Shown one piece after another: positions 58,810-64,000 of a DNA stretch of 64,000 nt (position 1 is its first letter; each line of letters starts with the position of its first letter). Below the pieces are notes generated by a model. The model saw only the letters and a program-made list of their open reading frames with translations, did not search any database and was not told where the DNA came from. The stretch spans positions 308,730-372,729 of the forward strand of contig JAFLKK010000019.1 of the NCBI GenBank assembly GCA_019163375.1. Reading direction: 5' to 3'. The translations under genes and the position numbers were made by a program. Origin of the DNA: Paludibacter sp. (GTDB lineage: Bacteria > Bacteroidota > Bacteroidia > Bacteroidales > Paludibacteraceae).

Positions 58810-61206
58810 TTAAAATGAGAAATTATAGGTTACAGAGGGTAAAACACCATATAGATATAGCATTGAGGTTTTTGCTTTGGTGAGGTCATACTTATCCGCA
58901 CGAGTATAAATAGAGAATACATTATGTCTGCTATAAACATTGTTTATTGAGAATATCCATTCCGATTTCCATTTATGTTTATTAGATGAATGGCGTGTAA
59001 GTGAAAGATTTAATTCATGAAAAGGTGGTGTCTTATATCCGTTTCGTTCGGTATAATAATTGAAAGATGCACCGTAATACTGAAAAGATCCTAAAGGAAC
59101 TGTCAGATTACTACCTGAAATATAGGCGAATGAGCTAGACAGTGTATATCTCGAATTTAAATCGGTGTACATCATAAGTTTCAGATTATGGCGTTTATCA
59201 TAGGCTGCAGGGTATGATTGATTATTATTTATACCTTCAATTTTGTTCCATGTTTTTGAAAGCGTATAACTTAACCACCCCTTCACCTTACCAGTCTTCT
59301 TTTTGATAAATAATTCCATTCCGTACGACTTTGCCACTCCTGATTTTATTTGTGACGAAATTGCATCATTCATAAAAACATTGGCATTGTCGATAAAATC
59401 AATTACCCCATCCATTTTCTTGTAATAAACCTCAGCAAAGGTTTCAAACATATTATCTGTACTGTTATGATAATAACCGGCACTAAACTGATCTGAGGAT
59501 TCAGGAGTTATATTCCTGTCGACAGATGCCCAAATATCCGTAGGCATACCTATATTGGAATTCGACAACAAATGGATATTCTGGTGCATTTTGCTATAGG
59601 ACAGTTTGACTGCAGAAATATCTGATAATTTAAAGTTTAGCAACAAGCGCGGTTCCGGCTGTAAATATGTTTTTGTAACTTGTCTCGCTGAATATACTGT
59701 AGAATCGACCGGCTGCTTGTTGCCTTGGTTATAGGTATAGGTAGTCAATGGTCCCAATGAACTAAAAGCCACCAGCCTGCAACCTCCTTTTATATTAAGT
59801 ATCGGACTAATGTTAAGCTCTGTCTCCCAATAAACTGCCGATTCAATGGAATTTCGGTTTTGCATAGAGGCAGCAGTAATAACAGACTGCTCATTAATAG
59901 GTGTGATGGTTCCAGGCGAATTGTGTAAATATCCAAATGATAGACCATACTTCATTGCCACATTGTCCGACAATGTATGTTCGATATCATTTTTAAATTG
60001 TAAGTTACTCATGTTTGCTTTCCAAAGAAAATTGCGCACATCCGATTTAAGGTAGTAACTATACGAATAGTGGCTATACGCCAATGTGGTATTGGAAAAA
60101 ATCGTTGGAGACAGAATATTGTTTAAGCGTATCGTAGCAGCATTATTTCCCCAGTCCAGACTATAATTATCGCTGAAGTTTTTTAAATAAAAATGATCTT
60201 TCCCTGAGTAAGCAGAAACGTACAACCTGCTGTAATTACTCAGTCTGAAATTAGTTTTTGCATTCAAATCATAAAAACTAACTTCATTCCCTTTTTTAAA
60301 ATCATTTAGTGCCGGAATTATCGAATTAAGGTTTGCTGCCATATTTGCAATGCTTCCTGCATTACTATACCGACCTGATACTATAAATGATGATTCTCCT
60401 TTTTTCAACGGACCTTCTACCGATAAGCGTGAAGATATAAGCCCAACGCCACCGTTAACTTTATATTCCTGATTATTGCCTTCGCGCATTCGAATGTCAA
60501 CTATGGATGACAATCTACCGCCATATTGAGCAGGAAAAGCACTTTTGATTATTTCGGCACTTTGCACAGCATCAGGGTTAAACGTAGACACAAACGAAAG
60601 AGCATGGTTAGGGTTATAGAGCACTGCTTCATCGAGTATAATCAGGTTTTGATCATACGACCCACCTCTTACCGAAAAACTATTGGTACCTTCGTTGGCC
60701 ACAGCAATTCCGGGAAGCGACTGTAAGGAGCGTAATACATCCACCTCGCCTGCTAATGCGGGTAGCCTTTTGATTTCAGCTATAGAGATTCTCTGAGTTC
60801 CCATAACGTTTGCCGATATATTTTTATTCATATCACCTGTTACAATTACCTCCTTTAAACTGATGTTTAAGGGTGACAACATAACATTAATAACCGTATC
60901 GGCATGTAAATCAACATCAATCACCTTCATTTCAAACCCCACACATGAATAATTGAGTGTTGCTTTACGTTCTTTTATGGTGGCGGTATAAAACCCATAG
61001 GAGTTCGATACCACACCACTACTCCCCCCCAATACCCCTACACCGGGTAGCTTTTCCCCGGTTTTGGAATCACAAATAATACCCGACACGGTATATCCGC
61101 TAGCTGATAACGAGCTAGACAACAACAATATGAATACTGTTGATTTAATTATGCTTTGATATTTCAATTTCAATAGCTTTTTCGATTTGATTTTGAGAAA
61201 ATACAT
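58810..61206 (-). CDS. TonB-dependent receptor with N-terminal carboxypeptidase-regulatory-like domain
   Basis: YTVSGIICDSKTGEKLPGVGVLGGSSGVVSNSYGFYTATI, then plug LRSLQSLPGIAVANEGTNSFSVRGGSYDQNLIILDEAVLYNPNH. Confidence 0.92.
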   Translation of the reverse strand: MYFLKIKSKKLLKLKYQSIIKSTVFILLLSSSLSASGYTVSGIICDSKTGEKLPGVGVLGGSSGVVSNSYGFYTATIKERKATLNYSCVGFEMKVIDVDLHADTVINVMLSPLNISLKEVIVTGDMNKNISANVMGTQRISIAEIKRLPALAGEVDVLRSLQSLPGIAVANEGTNSFSVRGGSYDQNLIILDEAVLYNPNHALSFVSTFNPDAVQSAEIIKSAFPAQYGGRLSSIVDIRMREGNNQEYKVNGGVGLISSRLSVEGPLKKGESSFIVSGRYSNAGSIANMAANLNSIIPALNDFKKGNEVSFYDLNAKTNFRLSNYSRLYVSAYSGKDHFYLKNFSDNYSLDWGNNAATIRLNNILSPTIFSNTTLAYSHYSYSYYLKSDVRNFLWKANMSNLQFKNDIEHTLSDNVAMKYGLSFGYLHNSPGTITPINEQSVITAASMQNRNSIESAVYWETELNISPILNIKGGCRLVAFSSLGPLTTYTYNQGNKQPVDSTVYSARQVTKTYLQPEPRLLLNFKLSDISAVKLSYSKMHQNIHLLSNSNIGMPTDIWASVDRNITPESSDQFSAGYYHNSTDNMFETFAEVYYKKMDGVIDFIDNANVFMNDAISSQIKSGVAKSYGMELFIKKKTGKVKGWLSYTLSKTWNKIEGINNNQSYPAAYDKRHNLKLMMYTDLNSRYTLSSSFAYISGSNLTVPLGSFQYYGASFNYYTERNGYKTPPFHELNLSLTRHSSNKHKWKSEWIFSINNVYSRHNVFSIYTRADKYDLTKAKTSMLYLYGVLPSVTYNFSF

Positions 61207-62182
61207 CTAAAATAATGTGTTTATTGACAACAATTGAAGGAACACCCCAAAACCCTTTGTCATGTAGTTGATTAATATTGTTGATAATTGAATGACATGT
61301 AGTTGAATCCTTATAGTCATTCACGAATTTTTCTTTGTTTAGCCCTATTTTAGTAGCAATAGTGAGAATATCATTACCCGATGGTTTACCGTTAATCATT
61401 GAAAGTTGATTATACATTTCCCAAAATCGATTTTGTTTTTTTGCACATTCCAAAGCAGTTGCAGAATGTGTTATATCTCCCGAAAAGTTGATATATGCAA
61501 ACCGAATTTCTTTGTTGTATTTCTTATATAAGTTTTCAAATACAGAATTGGTTGCTTTACAGTTATTGTTTTCCAAATCAGTCAGAATCCATACTGTAAT
61601 TTTTGATTTGTTATTACCCTTAAATGCTGCTTTTACATCAGATAGATCTACTAAAGGAGGATCAGGAGGTGTTAGATTTGATTTTATCTGATATTTTTTC
61701 TTGTTCTTCTCAATATAGTTTTCCAGTAAAAACTGCTTATACTTATCTTTTAATAGCATTTGTCCTCTGGCAGAATTCACGTCAAAATATTCAAATGTAT
61801 TATTTATAACCGGTATCCCTGTTTTATCGTATTTACACTTTTGAGCAAACTTTTGCAAATTTTTAGCATTTACATCTTTATACACAACTGTATTCAAAAA
61901 AACATCCGGAGTCAATTGCTCCTTAGCTGCTTCGTTTTCAATGATTTTCTGATTTATCTTTTCCTCAATTGCATTTTTCCTCATCAAATACACTTGAAAA
62001 AGAATATCATACAATTTTTTATTTATCCCTTTATCAATTTCCGACATGTATATTTTGTCATCGTTAACAACGGCAATTGGTTCATCTAATGAATTTGCGT
62101 ACGAATTCTTTTCTTTTTTACATGAGAGAAATGATATTACAATGATAAGAGTAACGAGGGTTGTCCAATATTTACATTTCAT
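61145..62182 (-). CDS. Lipoprotein with SurA-N-like N-terminus and DsbA/thioredoxin-like C-terminus (degenerate active site)
   Basis: Lipobox VISFLSC; PIAVVNDDKIYMSEIDKGI...; C-terminal ITVWILTDLENNNCKATNSVFENLYKKY...GFWGVPSIVVN (cis-Pro region). Confidence 0.7.
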   Translation of the reverse strand: MKCKYWTTLVTLIIVISFLSCKKEKNSYANSLDEPIAVVNDDKIYMSEIDKGINKKLYDILFQVYLMRKNAIEEKINQKIIENEAAKEQLTPDVFLNTVVYKDVNAKNLQKFAQKCKYDKTGIPVINNTFEYFDVNSARGQMLLKDKYKQFLLENYIEKNKKKYQIKSNLTPPDPPLVDLSDVKAAFKGNNKSKITVWILTDLENNNCKATNSVFENLYKKYNKEIRFAYINFSGDITHSATALECAKKQNRFWEMYNQLSMINGKPSGNDILTIATKIGLNKEKFVNDYKDSTTCHSIINNINQLHDKGFWGVPSIVVNKHIILDVFSQNQIEKAIEIEISKHN

Positions 62183-62241
62183 ATTTTTATTGTTTAAAAA
62201 GTAGACGAGAAATAAAACTTTTTTCTCGTCTACTTACTTAT

Positions 62242-63165
62242 TTATCTTGCTCTAAACATATGTATTTTAGTGTTTTGACCGGGCTCAATTATACTTTTAG
62301 CATCTTCTAGCCAACCAGAAGCATCTGCTCTTGCAAGATTATTCCAATTATACCAGCATTGATTGGCATTCTTACTGTCCTCATCATCTATAGAAATCCA
62401 CCCTTTCCCTCTACTATTTTCAGCTGTACTCCCAAAAACACCGTATTGTATCCCTAAATCCGGAAAGGATTCCATCCCATTTTTGATGTCTTGATCATAA
62501 ACATAAAAACATAATGTCGTGTTTTTATTTTGAGTAATTCCACCACCTAGTTTCGTCCTTATTTTATCTTGGTTTATTACTTCTCCCTTTAATATAATCT
62601 TATTTTGATTGTTACTGTCTTCATTATCAAAGAATCTCTCTATCATATTATCCCAACCATAATCGAGTGATAATACAGCATATCTTGTATACTTATAGCT
62701 GCTGAACAATGATTTAGGGACTAGACATAGTTTTAATGTTACATTTCTATCTACTGTATTGCCTCCAGTCCATCCTTCTGTACCATTTGCATTTCTAGTA
62801 TCTTCACAATCCATAAATATTTCTAAAACATCGTAAGATGCAGTAGGTGCATAAGTACCTGCAATAACACCAACTTGCTTTCCTACTAAACTGCTAACAG
62901 CCGAGACGTTCTTCCTCAATCCATTAGGAGTGTCACCTATTTTTTTGATTGTTGCCAGATATTCATCCGAAGCCCGGAACTCTATTTTTGGAGCAGAATC
63001 GGTTGAATCGGTTTCTATCTTTAGATTTCCATCTACATAAGCATACTCCAACTTATTAATTGATGTGGTAGCATCTTTTTGACTACTTTCTATCAATTCA
63101 TTGTTTTTTTCGGTACAACCTATCATTACAATGATAGACATTATTGCAATTGTAATTTTTTTCAT
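62242..63165 (-). CDS. Hypothetical lipoprotein
   Basis: MKKITIAIMSIIVMIGCTEKN lipobox; start set at 63165 because the ORF-track extension precedes the signal peptide. Confidence 0.7.
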   Translation of the reverse strand: MKKITIAIMSIIVMIGCTEKNNELIESSQKDATTSINKLEYAYVDGNLKIETDSTDSAPKIEFRASDEYLATIKKIGDTPNGLRKNVSAVSSLVGKQVGVIAGTYAPTASYDVLEIFMDCEDTRNANGTEGWTGGNTVDRNVTLKLCLVPKSLFSSYKYTRYAVLSLDYGWDNMIERFFDNEDSNNQNKIILKGEVINQDKIRTKLGGGITQNKNTTLCFYVYDQDIKNGMESFPDLGIQYGVFGSTAENSRGKGWISIDDEDSKNANQCWYNWNNLARADASGWLEDAKSIIEPGQNTKIHMFRAR

Positions 63166-63330
63166 TTTTTTATCATGAATTAAAATATTCCCTACTCTCT
63201 CAAAGCTTTTCAGGGTTGTCGCTCTTTTTTTCACGAAACCTGCCTGCAATATGCAAGACAAGATTCGCCAATCATGTCTGTAAACCATGTCAGACTTATT
63301 GGAGTTCAAATTAATTTATACCTTTACGGC

Positions 63331-63816
63331 GCCTTCTTGTAGTGTTAGTGAGTAATCAAGTTAATTGGTTTTAAAAGCTGCGAACTTTTCATTAGCCTTG
63401 CAAGAAGGCTCTTTCGTATTTATATAGGTGGCGAGCCTCGTATAAATACTGTATTATTTTACTCAGCTAATAACCTCGGGTCATTAAATAAGTATGTTTC
63501 TTTATTTTACGTACAACTTTAAATAGCATAAGTCCAGAGACTTGTACTAGCGTGAAAGCAATTCAATAACCGGCTCCGCCTTTTGTTATGCTCTATTGTA
63601 GAATCAACTACTATGCAATAAGGTAGCAAAAAATTGACTAGCTAAAGCCAGACTAGCTACAAAGCGTATTCAAAGATTATAAAATAGCACTAATCAATTT
63701 GATTTGATTGGTGTATTTTATAATTGAATGCATCTCTATACTCCTCCTGTTTCCATTCCTGTGCACACAGGAATTTGAAATTACGATGCGGATTCTACTC
63801 AGGGTACTTATCCGCA
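63331..63816. other. Hairpin-dense ORF-free region
   Basis: Seven inverted repeats: 63331-63409, 63416-63449, 63468-63486, 63594-63620, 63668-63729, 63755-63774, 63787-63816. Confidence 0.7.
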
Positions 63817-64000
63817 CAATCATGAAAAGATGCACCGATTGTTGTTGCTAAGTGATAAAAATAGTTAGTGCATTTTACCTTTTATTATTAGCTATTTATC
63901 CTATTTTTAATCCACTAATTTTCAAATATACTAATATGCAACGATATAGGCAAACTCATTAAGTGAATTATTGATGCAAAAAAGCAATTTTTGTATTATT

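Noticed and set aside
61760-62089. 109-aa plus-strand hydrophobic ORF
   Set aside because: Antisense to the DsbA-like lipoprotein; composition is typical of a shadow ORF in AT-rich sequence.
53387-63816. Integron/gene-cassette array explanation for the small-ORF cluster and terminal hairpins
   Set aside because: Intergenic gaps between the small ORFs are mostly 6-30 bp with no attC-like GTTRRRY/RYYYAAC-flanked hairpins, and no integrase is visible in the window.

Overview
A 64 kb window from a Bacteroidetes (probably Bacteroidales) chromosome. This assignment is inferred from gene content, the TAnnTTTG-like promoter motif and the tmRNA tag (A)GENNYALAA. Most of positions 1-49 kb is housekeeping: NAD(P)HX repair, NagB/LmbE fusion, rlmF, MarR plus a tripartite RND efflux operon, dnaK, folK, rpe, comEC, DHH phosphoesterase, apgM-like/thrC, infC-rpmI-rplT, rplY-pth, rfbACD and ABC-F. 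The accessory material falls in three places. (1) A compact minus-strand carotenoid operon (16.6-24.9 kb) has crtB, idi, crtZ, CrtYcd-type cyclase, cruF and crtI, plus a GT2 glycosyltransferase, a PlsC-like acyltransferase, TspO and a PNPOx-family protein, which suggests an acylated carotenoid glycoside. (2) At 49.3-53.4 kb, a tmRNA gene has a 16-bp duplicate of its 3' end 3.1 kb away, bracketing a GH2 beta-galactosidase, with a truncated C11-peptidase gene on the other side. (3) At 53.4-64 kb, all coding is on the minus strand: a run of small secreted beta-barrel-like proteins containing an internal segmental duplication, a DUF4249/TonB-receptor pair, a SurA-N/DsbA-like lipoprotein with a degenerate active site, and a hairpin-dense ORF-free terminal region. 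Smaller observations include an infC gene apparently starting at AUA, a decayed SDR/DUF2867 pseudogene with an in-frame TGA, a UPF0114/YqhA C-terminal fragment, a (TTAG)13 tract and repeated GTCAGAA motifs upstream of dnaK. All calls were made by reading the sequence and translations; no database search was run.
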